Assembly (NCBI GenBank): GCA_018715025.1
Contig: DVMK01000246.1
Location: 1-23,162 of the forward strand
Origin: Candidatus Caccousia avistercoris
Lineage (GTDB): Bacteria > Bacillota > Clostridia > Oscillospirales > Acutalibacteraceae
DNA length: 23,162 bases
Reading direction: 5' to 3'
The position numbers were made by a program, and so were the translations under genes. Numbering within the stretch: position 1 is the first letter of the stretch; each line of letters opens with the position of its first letter. Below the pieces are notes generated by a model that ran no database searches, was not told the DNA's origin, and saw nothing but the letters and a program-made list of their open reading frames with translations. Shown here one piece after another: positions 1-7,632 of this stretch.

Positions 1-53
1 GACTATAGATAATATTAGTATAAATATATAAGCCAATCCTGTGAAAGGCTAAA

Positions 54-75
54 ACAAGCCACGGCACAGGCTTGT
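54..75. other. Small hairpin in the AT-rich left edge
   Basis: ACAAGCC (54-60) and GGCTTGT (69-75) form a perfect 7-bp inverted repeat with an 8-base loop. No T-run follows, so it is not a classical intrinsic terminator. It may be what remains of a terminator for a gene left of the window. Nothing else coding is seen in positions 1-231. Confidence 0.3.
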
Positions 76-103
76 CATATACGATGAAAAAAGCGCCGCC
101 CTC

Positions 104-132
104 TTGCATCCGACCGCTGCTGCGTCTATCAT
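104..132 (+). promoter_or_regulatory. Probable sigma-A promoter of the SLC13-type permease
   Basis: TTGCAT (104-109) is followed after exactly 17 bases by TATCAT (127-132), both near consensus for housekeeping sigma factor. The predicted transcript starts near 139 and has a leader of about 95 bases before the ATG at 232. Confidence 0.5.
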
Positions 133-231
133 AATGCTGTACGCCTGTGTGACGGCACCGGTAAACGTTTGCGAAATTCTGGTTTAAAAAACAAAGCCGG
201 AAAGTTTTGACAAGAAGGAAGAAAAGAAAGC

Positions 232-1350
232 ATGAAAGAAAAAGCTGCTGCGTTTGTGAAAAAAGAACTTGTTTTTTGTATTTCCCTTTTGCTGGCCCTG
301 GCCTCCATGGCGTTTGCCCCGCCTTCGGCGGCATATTTGTCGTACATAGACTGGCACACCATTCTGCTTCTGTTCTGCCTTATGGCCGTGGCCGCCGGTT
401 TTTCCCGCAGCGGCCTGCTGGGCGCGCTCTCCCGGGCAATTGCGGGGCGGGCCGGTTCTCTGCGGGGGCTCGCCGCCCTGCTGACGCTGCTCACCTTCTT
501 TTCTTCCATGGCAGTCACCAACGACGTTGCCCTGCTGGCCTTTGTCCCCCTTACGCTGGCGGTTCTGAAGGGAAATGTGAGCGAGGGCAGGCTGGCGGCT
601 GTGCTGGTGCTGCAAACTGCGGCGGCCAACCTGGGCAGCATGGCTACCCCAGTGGGCAATCCGCAGAACCTGTACCTGTATTCCCAGTATTCCATGGGCT
701 TTGAAGAATTCTTCCCCACGGTGCTTCCCATTGCGGGGGTGTCACTTGCGCTGCTCCTTCTGGCCTGCCTGTGCGTGGGCGCCAGCCCTCTGGCGATTTC
801 CTTTCCCGAAAAGAAGGAAGCCCTCCCCGCCGGAAAATGCGCTGTTTACGGCGTGCTGTTTCTTCTCTGCCTGCTGTCTGTGTTCCGTCTTCTGCCGGAC
901 GCCGTCACCCTGGCGGCGGTACTGCTGGCCGCTCTGGCAATGGATCGCCGCGTGCTGGGGCAGGTGGACTATTTCCTTCTGCTCACCTTCCTGTGCTTTT
1001 TTGTATTCGCCGGAAACCTGCAGCAGCTGGATGCGGCGGCCCAGGCCATTTCCTCCGCTATGGCGGGGCGGGAATTTCTGGTTTCTGCCGCGGTGAGCCA
1101 GGTGGTGAGCAATGTGCCTGCGGCGGTGATGCTGTCTGCCTTTACCGAAAACGGCAGGGCCCTGCTGGCCGGGGTCAACGTGGGCGGCCTGGGCACGCCG
1201 GTAGCCTCGCTGGCCAGCCTGATCACCCTGAAGCTGTACCTGAACTCCCCAGGGGCGAGGGCAGGCCGGTACCTGGCGCTGTTTTTGACCGTCAATTTCA
1301 TTCTCCTGTTCCTGCTGGGCACCTTTGTGCTGGTTGCTGGCCTGGCGTGA
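232..1350 (+). CDS. SLC13/CitM-type anion permease
   Basis: A 372-residue, very hydrophobic protein with roughly ten predicted membrane spans; it should act in the cytoplasmic membrane as a secondary transporter. Two inverted half-repeats typical of the ion transporter superfamily (SLC13, ArsB, CitMHS, NhaD) can be seen. The first half has SMAVTNDVALLAF and GSMATPVGNPQNLYLY; the second has VVSNVPAAVMLSAF and GGLGTPVASLASL. The TND/SNVP and G-P-x-G-N-P loops are the places where this fold binds sodium and substrate. The substrate (dicarboxylate, citrate, sulfate or another anion) cannot be read from sequence. At 372 residues it is shorter than many SLC13 proteins (about 430-480) but both halves are present. 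The ATG at 232 has an AGAAGGAAG ribosome site about 10 bases upstream. It is probably monocistronic, because a new promoter starts 10 bases after its stop. Confidence 0.8.
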   Translation: MKEKAAAFVKKELVFCISLLLALASMAFAPPSAAYLSYIDWHTILLLFCLMAVAAGFSRSGLLGALSRAIAGRAGSLRGLAALLTLLTFFSSMAVTNDVALLAFVPLTLAVLKGNVSEGRLAAVLVLQTAAANLGSMATPVGNPQNLYLYSQYSMGFEEFFPTVLPIAGVSLALLLLACLCVGASPLAISFPEKKEALPAGKCAVYGVLFLLCLLSVFRLLPDAVTLAAVLLAALAMDRRVLGQVDYFLLLTFLCFFVFAGNLQQLDAAAQAISSAMAGREFLVSAAVSQVVSNVPAAVMLSAFTENGRALLAGVNVGGLGTPVASLASLITLKLYLNSPGARAGRYLALFLTVNFILLFLLGTFVLVAGLA

Positions 1351-1359
1351 CCCAGCGCT

Positions 1360-1388
1360 TTGCAAAATGGGTTCGGATATGATATACT
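1360..1388 (+). promoter_or_regulatory. Promoter of the metF-metH operon
   Basis: TTGCAA (1360-1365), a 17-base spacer and TATACT (1383-1388) make a near-consensus promoter, with an extra TGn (1380-1382) just before the -10. Transcription should begin near 1395 and leave a leader of about 135 bases before metF. Confidence 0.65.
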
Positions 1389-1394
1389 TAACAA

Positions 1395-1529
1395 TCATGT
1401 TGAAATGGAATCAAAAAATTGCCATTCACGCCGCGCACCGGCCGGGCGGCGGGGCTTGGTCCCTTTATTGGACATGATTTTCTGAATTTCCGGAAGTTTT
1501 TTCGGGCAATGCAAAGGAGAGATCGAAAA
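1395..1529 (+). promoter_or_regulatory. GC-rich 5' leader of the methionine operon
   Basis: About 135 bases separate the predicted transcription start from the metF ATG. The leader holds a GC-rich inverted repeat (CGCCG...CGGCG around 1430-1453) and a weaker GTCC/GGAC pair near 1460-1475. I do not see the conserved core of an S-box (SAM-I) or cobalamin riboswitch. Whether it regulates is unknown. Confidence 0.25.
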
Positions 1530-2411
1530 ATGTATACCCGTGATCTGTTTTCTGCCAAGCGTGTGGTCTTTTCGCTGGAGGTGTTTCCTCCCAAAAAGGA
1601 CACCTCTGTGAACGTTATCTACAATACCCTGCTGGGCCTGCGGGGCCTGCCCGCCGACTTTATCAGCGTCACCTACGGGGCTGGCGGAAGCATTGCCCAG
1701 CGGGAAAAAACCTGTGAAATCGCCTCGCTCATCCGCAGCACCTACCACATTGAGCCGGTTTCCCACCTGACCTGCGTGAACTCCACCCGGGAGGAAGTCG
1801 CCCAGGCCCTGGACAAGCTGAAGGAAAACCAAATCTGCAACATTCTGGCCCTGCGGGGCGACCGCACCCCCGGCGTGGAGCCGAAAACGGACTTTCCCCA
1901 TGCCAGCGATCTGGCGCGGTTTATCAGGGAATACGATCCCTCCTTCAATGTGCTGGGGGCCTGCTACCCGGAATGCCACTTTGAAAGCGACAGCCTGGAA
2001 GAGGATATTGAGCATCTGAAAATCAAAATCGACAGCGGCGTCACCCACCTGATTACCCAGCTTTTCTTTGACAACGGCTGCTTTTACCGTTTTCTGGAGA
2101 AAGCGCGGGCCATGGGGATTGACGTGCCCATTGAGGCGGGGATTATGCCGATTGTGAGCAAAAATCAGATTGAGCGCACCGTCACCATGTGCGGCGCCAG
2201 CGTTCCGCACAAGCTGGCCACCATTTTCAGCCGCTATGCGGACAACCCGGCCGCCCTGCGCGACGCGGGGATCTTCTACGCCACCGAGCAGATTATGGAT
2301 CTGCTGGAAAACGGCGTACAGGGGATTCACCTGTACACCATGAACAACGTGGACACGGCCACCCGGATCAGCCGGAGCATTGAGAATATCATCGCCGCCA
2401 AAAACGCGTAA
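1530..2411 (+). CDS. metF: 5,10-methylenetetrahydrofolate reductase
   Basis: This 293-residue cytoplasmic flavoenzyme reduces 5,10-methylene-THF to 5-methyl-THF, the methyl donor for methionine synthase. The TIM-barrel family motifs are present in order: FSLEVFPPKK near the N-terminus with the catalytic glutamate, SVTYGAGGS, HLTCVNSTREE, NILALRGDRT, GACYPECHFES and HLITQLFFDN. Length matches bacterial MetF (about 290-300). I chose the ATG at 1530 over longer in-frame openings because AAGGAGA (1514-1520) sits 9 bases upstream and the usual MetF N-terminus starts here. It is the first gene of an operon with the two halves of a cobalamin methionine synthase; 12 bases separate it from the next gene. 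That context makes methionine synthesis its main job. Confidence 0.95.
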   Translation: MYTRDLFSAKRVVFSLEVFPPKKDTSVNVIYNTLLGLRGLPADFISVTYGAGGSIAQREKTCEIASLIRSTYHIEPVSHLTCVNSTREEVAQALDKLKENQICNILALRGDRTPGVEPKTDFPHASDLARFIREYDPSFNVLGACYPECHFESDSLEEDIEHLKIKIDSGVTHLITQLFFDNGCFYRFLEKARAMGIDVPIEAGIMPIVSKNQIERTVTMCGASVPHKLATIFSRYADNPAALRDAGIFYATEQIMDLLENGVQGIHLYTMNNVDTATRISRSIENIIAAKNA

Positions 2412-2423
2412 GGGGGGAACCGT

Positions 2424-3110
2424 TTGACAAAGCTGACACAGCTGAACCGGGGGGAGATCCTCCGTTACCTGGGCTGGAAGGGCAGCCAAATCCCCCCCAG
2501 CCTGGAGGAAACCCTGCAAAGGTGCATGCAGGAAGCCCTGGAGGCCGCAGCCCCCGCCTTCTTTTTCCTGCGCTCGCCGGTACGGCACACGCCGCAGGGC
2601 GAGCTTCTGGAGCGCTTCCCCCTGCTGCTTCCGGGAAAGGATATCGCCGCCCACCTGGCCCATTCTCAGGAAGCCTTTCTGCTGTGCGCCACCATCGGCC
2701 TGCCCATTGAACGGCTCATCCGCACCCGTCTGCTCACCGCCCCGGAGGAGGGCGTTATTCTGGACGCCTGCGCCACCCAGGCCATTGAACAGACGGCAGA
2801 CCTGGCCGAGTCAGAGGTGGAAGCCCTGTGCCGGGCAGAGGGGCATGGCATCACCTGGCGGTACAGCCCCGGCTACGGGGATCTTCCCCTGGCGGTGCAG
2901 GGGGATTTGATCCGCCTGACGGACGCGCCCCGCAAAATCGGCCTTTCCGTCAACGACAGCCTGCTCATGACCCCGGGCAAGTCTGTCACCGCCATTTTGG
3001 GCGTTACGCCGCTGCCCCAGGGGAGCGCCCAAAAGGAACGAAGCGACAAATGCAGCCGCTGCCCGAACCGTGAGCAGTGCGCATTCCGAAAGAGAGGAAC
3101 CACATGCTGA
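2424..3110 (+). CDS. Stand-alone methionine synthase reactivation-domain protein
   Basis: This 228-residue protein matches the C-terminal activation domain of MetH, which binds S-adenosylmethionine and helps remethylate oxidised cob(II)alamin. Family motifs are RYSPGYGDLPLAVQ (about 150-163) and LMTPGKSVTAILGVTPL (about 180-197); GYGD-type residues line the SAM pocket in the known domain. The C-terminus carries a cysteine cluster, CSRCPNREQCAFRKRGTTC, which could bind a metal or Fe-S centre and is not part of the E. coli domain. Translation most likely starts at TTG 2424, since AGGGGGG (2411-2417) is correctly spaced and no ATG fits. Its stop overlaps the metH start (ATGCTGA, 3104-3110), so the two are translationally coupled. 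The downstream MetH lacks exactly this domain, so the pair should work as a split enzyme. Confidence 0.88.
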   Translation: MTKLTQLNRGEILRYLGWKGSQIPPSLEETLQRCMQEALEAAAPAFFFLRSPVRHTPQGELLERFPLLLPGKDIAAHLAHSQEAFLLCATIGLPIERLIRTRLLTAPEEGVILDACATQAIEQTADLAESEVEALCRAEGHGITWRYSPGYGDLPLAVQGDLIRLTDAPRKIGLSVNDSLLMTPGKSVTAILGVTPLPQGSAQKERSDKCSRCPNREQCAFRKRGTTC

Positions 3111-5455
3111 ATCTTCAGGAATCCATCTATATACTGGACGGCGCCATGGGCACCATGCTCCAGGCCAGCGGCCTTTCCCTGGGAAAATACCCGGAACTGC
3201 TGAACCTGACCAACCCGGAGGCCGTAGCCGCCGTTTACCGGGCTTACGTCCAGGCCGGTTCTCACATTATTTACGCCAACACCTTCGGCGCCAACCGGCG
3301 CAAGCTGGAGGGCAGCGGCTGTACCCCGGCCCAGGTGATTGCCGCCGCCGTGAGCAGCGCCAGGGCGGCGGCCGCGGAAACCGGAGCCCTCACCGCCCTT
3401 TCCTGCGGGCCCACCGGCGCCCTGCTGGAACCAAACGGCAGCCTTACCTTTGAAGAGGCCTACCGCATCTTTCAGGAGATGGCGGTGGCCGGGGCAGAAG
3501 CCGGGGCGGATCTCATCGTCTTGGAAACCATGACGGATTTGCTGGAGATGAAGGCGGCCCTGCTGGCCGCCAAGGAAAACACCAGCCTGCCGGTATTCTG
3601 TTCCATGAGCTTCGAGCCCAACGGCCGCACCTTCACCGGCGTGTCTATCCCGGCCATGGCGGTGACGCTGGAGGGGCTGGGGGCCGACGCGCTGGGCATC
3701 AACTGTTCCCTGGGCCCGGCAGAAATTCTCCCCTTCGCCCGCGAGCTGTGCCAGTGGACCCGGCTGCCGGTGTTCATTAAGCCCAACGCCGGGCTGCCCA
3801 ACCTGAGCTCAAACACCTACGACGTTTCCCCAGAGGAATTCTGCCGCCTGATGGGGGAATACCTGGAGCTGGGCGTTTCCCTCATCGGCGGATGCTGCGG
3901 CACCACGCCGGAGTATATCCGCCTGCTGGCGGAGCGCTATGGCGGCAGGCCGGTGAAGGCGAGGGAAATCCCGGCCCGCTCTGTGCTGTGCAGCGCCAGC
4001 CGCCTGGTGGAAATAGACGGCGTGCGGGTGGTGGGCGAACGCATCAACCCCACCGGGAAAAAGCTGTTCCAGGAAGCCCTTCGCAAAAAGGACATGGGCT
4101 ACATTCTGCGCCAGGGAATTGAACAGGTGAACGCCGGGGCAGATATTCTGGACGTGAACGTGGGGCTGCCCGGCGTGGACGAGGCGGCCCTGATGACGGA
4201 GGCCGTCCGCCAGCTGCAGGGCGTGGTGGAGGTTCCCCTTCAGCTGGACAGCAGCAGCCCCCAGGTGCTGGAACAGGCCCTGCGGGTGTACAACGGCAAG
4301 CCTATTGTGAACTCTGTCAACGGGGAAAGGGCCGTGCTGGAAAAGATCCTGCCTTTGGTGAAAAAGTACGGCGCCGCCGTGGTGGGGCTTACCCTGGACG
4401 AAAGCGGAATCCCCCTGAAGGCGGAGGAGCGCTTCGCCGTGGCGGAACGGATTGTCCGCGCCGCGGAGGAGTACGGCATCCGCCGGGAGGACGTGTACAT
4501 TGACTGCCTGACCCTCACCGCCTCTGTGCAGCAGGCAGAGGTGCGGGAAACCCTGCGCGCCATGGAGCTGGTGAAAAGCCGCCTGGGCGTAAAGACGGTG
4601 CTGGGGGTTTCCAACATTTCCTTCGGCCTGCCCCAGCGGGAGCTGCTGAACGTTTCCTTCCTCACCCTGGCCATGGCCCACGGGCTCGACCTTCCCATTC
4701 TGAACCCGAACGCCGCCGCCATGATGAACGCCATTGACGCTTTCAACGTGCTGTACAACCGGGACCCCGGCGCAGCCCGGTACCTGGACCGGCACAGCGC
4801 CGCAGCGGCGGCCCCCGCCCCCCAGAAGCAGGGCGGCATGAGTTTGGAAGAGGCCGTGTGCAGCGGGCTGAAGGAAAGCGCCGGGGAGGCCACCCGCCTT
4901 CTGCTGGAAACCATGCCCCCCCTGGACATTGTGAACCAGATTTTGATTCCCGCCCTGGACAAGGTGGGCGCGGGCTTCGAGAGCGGAAAGCTGTTTCTGC
5001 CCCAGCTCATTCAGTCCGCAGCGGCGGCCCAGGCCGGATTTGAAGAGATTAAGAAGGCGCTTTCCCGCCAAAAGGACGGCGCGTCCGTCTCGAAGGGCAA
5101 GATTGTGCTGGCCACCGTCAAGGGGGATATTCACGATATTGGGAAAAACATTGTGAAGGTGATTCTGGAAAATTACGGCTACGACATCATCGATCTGGGC
5201 AAGGACGTTCCGCCGGAAAGGGTGGTGGAGGCGGTGAAGGAATCCGGCGCACCGCTGGTGGGCCTTTCGGCCCTGATGACTACCACAGTGGCCAGCATGG
5301 CGGAAACGATCCGCCAGCTGCGGGCCGCCGTCCCCTGCCGGGTCATGGTGGGAGGGGCCGTGCTGACGGAAAGCTACGCCATGGAAATCGGCGCGGATTA
5401 TTACGCGAAGGACGCCAAGGCCAGCGCCGACATCGCCAAAGCCCTGCTGGGCTGA
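3104..5455 (+). CDS. metH: Cobalamin-dependent methionine synthase, short form without activation domain
   Basis: This 783-residue enzyme moves the methyl group of 5-methyl-THF through cobalamin to homocysteine. Residues 1 to about 290 are the homocysteine-binding barrel, with zinc ligands Cys201 (GINCSLGP) and Cys264-Cys265 (GGCCGTTP). Residues about 310-560 are the pterin-binding barrel (VVGERINPTGKK, DILDVNVGLPGVDE, LGVSNISFGLP). After an Ala/Pro-rich linker near 565-580 come the four-helix cap and the B12-binding domain with GDIHDIGKN (about 674-682), whose His is the lower cobalt ligand. The C-terminal SAM-binding module of E. coli MetH (1227 residues) is absent and encoded by the preceding gene. 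ATG 3104 is preferred because AGAGAGG (3091-3097) precedes it and the first barrel strand starts directly after; an in-frame GTG at 3077 lies inside the upstream gene. It is the last gene of the operon and is followed by a terminator. Confidence 0.95.
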   Translation: MLNLQESIYILDGAMGTMLQASGLSLGKYPELLNLTNPEAVAAVYRAYVQAGSHIIYANTFGANRRKLEGSGCTPAQVIAAAVSSARAAAAETGALTALSCGPTGALLEPNGSLTFEEAYRIFQEMAVAGAEAGADLIVLETMTDLLEMKAALLAAKENTSLPVFCSMSFEPNGRTFTGVSIPAMAVTLEGLGADALGINCSLGPAEILPFARELCQWTRLPVFIKPNAGLPNLSSNTYDVSPEEFCRLMGEYLELGVSLIGGCCGTTPEYIRLLAERYGGRPVKAREIPARSVLCSASRLVEIDGVRVVGERINPTGKKLFQEALRKKDMGYILRQGIEQVNAGADILDVNVGLPGVDEAALMTEAVRQLQGVVEVPLQLDSSSPQVLEQALRVYNGKPIVNSVNGERAVLEKILPLVKKYGAAVVGLTLDESGIPLKAEERFAVAERIVRAAEEYGIRREDVYIDCLTLTASVQQAEVRETLRAMELVKSRLGVKTVLGVSNISFGLPQRELLNVSFLTLAMAHGLDLPILNPNAAAMMNAIDAFNVLYNRDPGAARYLDRHSAAAAAPAPQKQGGMSLEEAVCSGLKESAGEATRLLLETMPPLDIVNQILIPALDKVGAGFESGKLFLPQLIQSAAAAQAGFEEIKKALSRQKDGASVSKGKIVLATVKGDIHDIGKNIVKVILENYGYDIIDLGKDVPPERVVEAVKESGAPLVGLSALMTTTVASMAETIRQLRAAVPCRVMVGGAVLTESYAMEIGADYYAKDAKASADIAKALLG

Positions 5456-5465
5456 AGCAACAAAA

Positions 5466-5518
5466 CCCGCCGCGGAAGCCAGCTGAAAAAGCCTGGTTCC
5501 CGCGGCGGTTTCTCTTTT
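5466..5518. terminator. Intrinsic terminator after metH, convergent with pduL
   Basis: CCGCCGCGG and CCGCGGCGG pair around an A-rich centre, followed by TTTCTCTTTT on the plus strand. The A-rich flank also allows it to serve the convergent pduL gene on the minus strand. Confidence 0.75.
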
Positions 5519-5529
5519 ACCGGAAGCTT

Positions 5530-6105
5530 TTAAAAGGTTACCACTTCGCCGTCCACCGTGCCGGTGAGCCCGGCGGCGTTGGCTTCGTCGGTGTCGATGT
5601 GAACGGCCAGCCCTGCCGTCTTGCTGACCCGGGCAATCACGTCCCCGAAAATCAGGGAACGGCCGTTATATTCCAGCTTGATGCCAATGGCCTGTCCGTC
5701 CGTCACGCCGTAGTCCTGGGCCTGCTCCGGGGTGAAATGGGCATGGCGCTTGGCGACGATCACACCGTGGTCAATCTCGATCTCCCCTTTGGGGCCAATC
5801 ACTTTGCAGCCGGGGGTTCCCGCCAGATCGCCGGACATGCGCAGCGGGGCGTCGACGCCGATGGCGCGGGCGTCCGTCTTGGCCAGCTCTACCTGGGTTT
5901 CCGGACGCACCGGCCCCAGAATGGACAGCTTCAGGGAGGACTTGGGGCCCACCACCTCTACCTTCTCCACACAGGCAAACTGCCCGGGCTGAGAAAGATC
6001 CTTTTTCGGGGTCAGCTTATAGTCCTTGCCGAACAGGGTTTCCAAATCCTGCTGGGTGACATGAATATGACGGGCTGAGGTTTCTACCATAATCTTCAAA
6101 TTCAC
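5530..6105 (-). CDS. pduL: PduL-type phosphate acyltransferase
   Basis: This 191-residue enzyme swaps phosphate and CoA on an acyl group (acetyl- or propanoyl-CoA to acyl phosphate), giving ATP by way of acetate or propionate kinase. The metal and active-site histidines of the family are visible: SARHIHV (His13, His15), KRHAHFTPEQA (His121, His123) and VHIDTDEANA (His169). Length is typical (about 190-220). There are no microcompartment shell genes nearby and no obvious N-terminal encapsulation peptide, so it is probably a soluble housekeeping phosphotransacetylase. The likely start is GTG 6105 or TTG 6099, because AGGAG lies 4 or 10 bases upstream respectively; the ATG at 6090 is about 19 bases from it. 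It has its own good promoter on the minus strand and appears monocistronic. Confidence 0.93.
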   Translation of the reverse strand: MNLKIMVETSARHIHVTQQDLETLFGKDYKLTPKKDLSQPGQFACVEKVEVVGPKSSLKLSILGPVRPETQVELAKTDARAIGVDAPLRMSGDLAGTPGCKVIGPKGEIEIDHGVIVAKRHAHFTPEQAQDYGVTDGQAIGIKLEYNGRSLIFGDVIARVSKTAGLAVHIDTDEANAAGLTGTVDGEVVTF

Positions 6106-6122
6106 ACATCTCCTATCTTCCA

Positions 6123-6179
6123 GGCGGCCTAACCGCCGCCCTGCCTCTCTATTGTACTCCGTACAGGGAAAAATTTCAA
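6123..6179 (-). promoter_or_regulatory. Promoter and leader hairpin of pduL
   Basis: On the minus strand TTGAAA (6174-6179) and TACAAT (6151-6156) are separated by 17 bases. The short leader contains a GGCGGC/GCCGCC hairpin with a six-base loop (6123-6140) just before the ribosome site AGGAG. Confidence 0.6.
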
Positions 6180-6198
6180 CCCTTGCCCAAAATCCCTT

Positions 6199-7446
6199 CT
6201 ATTTTTGGGAAGAACGGGCCGCCGAGGCGGCGCTGCGGCCGGCCAGAAGGCCCGTTGCCCAGGCCCAGTGCAGGTTGAAGCCGCCGCAGTCGCCGTCCAC
6301 ATTCAGCAATTCGCCGGTGAGGTAAACGCCGGGGCAGGCCCTGGACTCCATGGTGGACACGTTCACCTGGGAAAGCGGCACGCCGCCCGCCGTCGCCTGG
6401 GCGCTCTGCCAGCCGCCCGTGCCGGTGACGGGGAAGCGGAAATCCCGGATTTTGGCCGCTATGGCGGAAAGCTGAGGGCGTTTCAGCTGCCGGGCCAGGG
6501 CAGGCAGTTCCCCCACCGCCCGCCGGAGCAGTTCGCGCCCCACCAGACGGTTGAGAAAGCCGTCCAGCAGCTCCTGCGCAGGCAGCACAGGGGAAGCCGC
6601 CGCCGTGCGGAGCAAATTGTAAATCTCCCCCGGCCCGTACTCCGGCATAAGGCACAGGGAAAGCTCCACCGTCTTTTTCTCCGTTTCTGAAAGAGCCCCG
6701 TAAGCGCGGGAGACCTCAAACACACAGATGCCGGAAAGGCCCGACTCGGTAAACTGAACCTCTCCCCTGGCGGAAGCCAACCCCCGGCCCCCGGCCCACA
6801 GGGAAACCTCTGCCCCGCTGCGCGCCCCTTTCATGGCCTTCACCCGGGCGGGCGGGACAGCCAGCGGCGCCAGCACCGGAAACAGCGGGGTTACAGTGTG
6901 GCCCAGGCTTCTGGCAAGCTGGTACCCCAGGGGTCCGCCCCCCAGAGGCGGAGAGGCCATTCCCCCGCAGGCCAAAATGACCCGCCGTGCCCTGACCTGC
7001 CCCTCAGGGCCGGAAAGCAGGAACCCTTCCCTCTCCCTTCGGATTTCCTCCACCGGGAAAGAACAGCGCACTTCTCCCCCAAAGCCCTCCACCCGGCGAA
7101 GAAGGCATTCCAGCACAGAGGAAGCCTGCAGGCCGTAGGGGTACAGCCGCCCTTCCTCCAGTTCCCGGCAGAGAAGGCCGTTCTGCCGCCAAAACGCCTC
7201 CAGCTTTTCCGGCGGGAAACGTTCCAGCACAGAAGCAGCGCGATCCGCATCCCCATGGTACCGGGCCGGGGAGACAAAGCGGTTGCCCAAATTGCAGCGG
7301 CCGTTCCCGGTAGCCAGCAGCTTTTTGCCCGGCTTCTGCTTGGCCTCCAGCACCAGGGTGCTTCCGGCCTGCACCGTCTCCCCCGCCGCCATCAGGCCCG
7401 AGGCCCCCGCCCCTACCACGGCGAATTCAAAGAGTTGTTCCCTCAT
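6199..7446 (-). CDS. HI0933/BaiN-type flavoprotein (NAD(P)/FAD-dependent oxidoreductase)
   Basis: This 415-residue protein has an N-terminal Rossmann FAD site, FAVVGAGASGLMAA (about 7-20), followed by the family signature KKLLATGNGRCNLGN (about 41-55). Near the C-terminus TGELLNVDGDCGGFNLHWAW matches the second FAD-contacting region. Members are annotated as aminoacetone oxidases or, in bile-acid organisms, as BaiN; physiological substrates are mostly unknown, so no specific reaction is assigned. ATG 7446 is chosen because GAAAGGAAG lies just upstream and the FAD fold begins seven residues later; an in-frame upstream opening at 7479 would add a non-conserved stretch. It lies between pduL and the divergent GH3 gene without a clear operon partner. 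Confidence 0.88.
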   Translation of the reverse strand: MREQLFEFAVVGAGASGLMAAGETVQAGSTLVLEAKQKPGKKLLATGNGRCNLGNRFVSPARYHGDADRAASVLERFPPEKLEAFWRQNGLLCRELEEGRLYPYGLQASSVLECLLRRVEGFGGEVRCSFPVEEIRREREGFLLSGPEGQVRARRVILACGGMASPPLGGGPLGYQLARSLGHTVTPLFPVLAPLAVPPARVKAMKGARSGAEVSLWAGGRGLASARGEVQFTESGLSGICVFEVSRAYGALSETEKKTVELSLCLMPEYGPGEIYNLLRTAAASPVLPAQELLDGFLNRLVGRELLRRAVGELPALARQLKRPQLSAIAAKIRDFRFPVTGTGGWQSAQATAGGVPLSQVNVSTMESRACPGVYLTGELLNVDGDCGGFNLHWAWATGLLAGRSAASAARSSQK

Positions 7447-7509
7447 GTTTTCTTCCTTTCTCCCTGCGGTTCTGTCCAAAGGGGAAATTTTCGATACCTA
7501 TTTCACAGA

Positions 7510-7545
7510 TTACTCATAGAATTTTTCAATTTATAATGCTATAAT
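7510..7545 (+). promoter_or_regulatory. Promoter region of the GH3 gene
   Basis: Two overlapping TATAAT boxes occur at 7532-7537 and 7540-7545. TTACTC (7510-7515) lies 16 bases before the first as a weak -35. I see no clear catabolite-repression (cre) site in 7480-7632. Confidence 0.45.
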
Positions 7546-7632
7546 AACAGAAATGGATCCAAATGAGAATGATTTCTTTCTTCCCGCTTTGCCCCGGCGA
7601 AGCAATTCTTATTTGAAATTGGAGGTTTTTGA

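Noticed and set aside
1395..1529. SAM or cobalamin riboswitch in the metF leader
   Set aside because: The expected context is there but I cannot find the conserved S-box or B12-box core, so only an unassigned leader is reported.
3809..5134. Long minus-strand open frame of 441 codons across metH
   Set aside because: It is the antisense of a clear metH frame in GC-rich DNA, with low-complexity His/Gln/Gly composition and no domain or ribosome site.
5530..6105. Propanediol/ethanolamine microcompartment locus suggested by pduL
   Set aside because: No shell protein, dehydratase or encapsulation peptide is seen; PduL is also used alone as a phosphotransacetylase.
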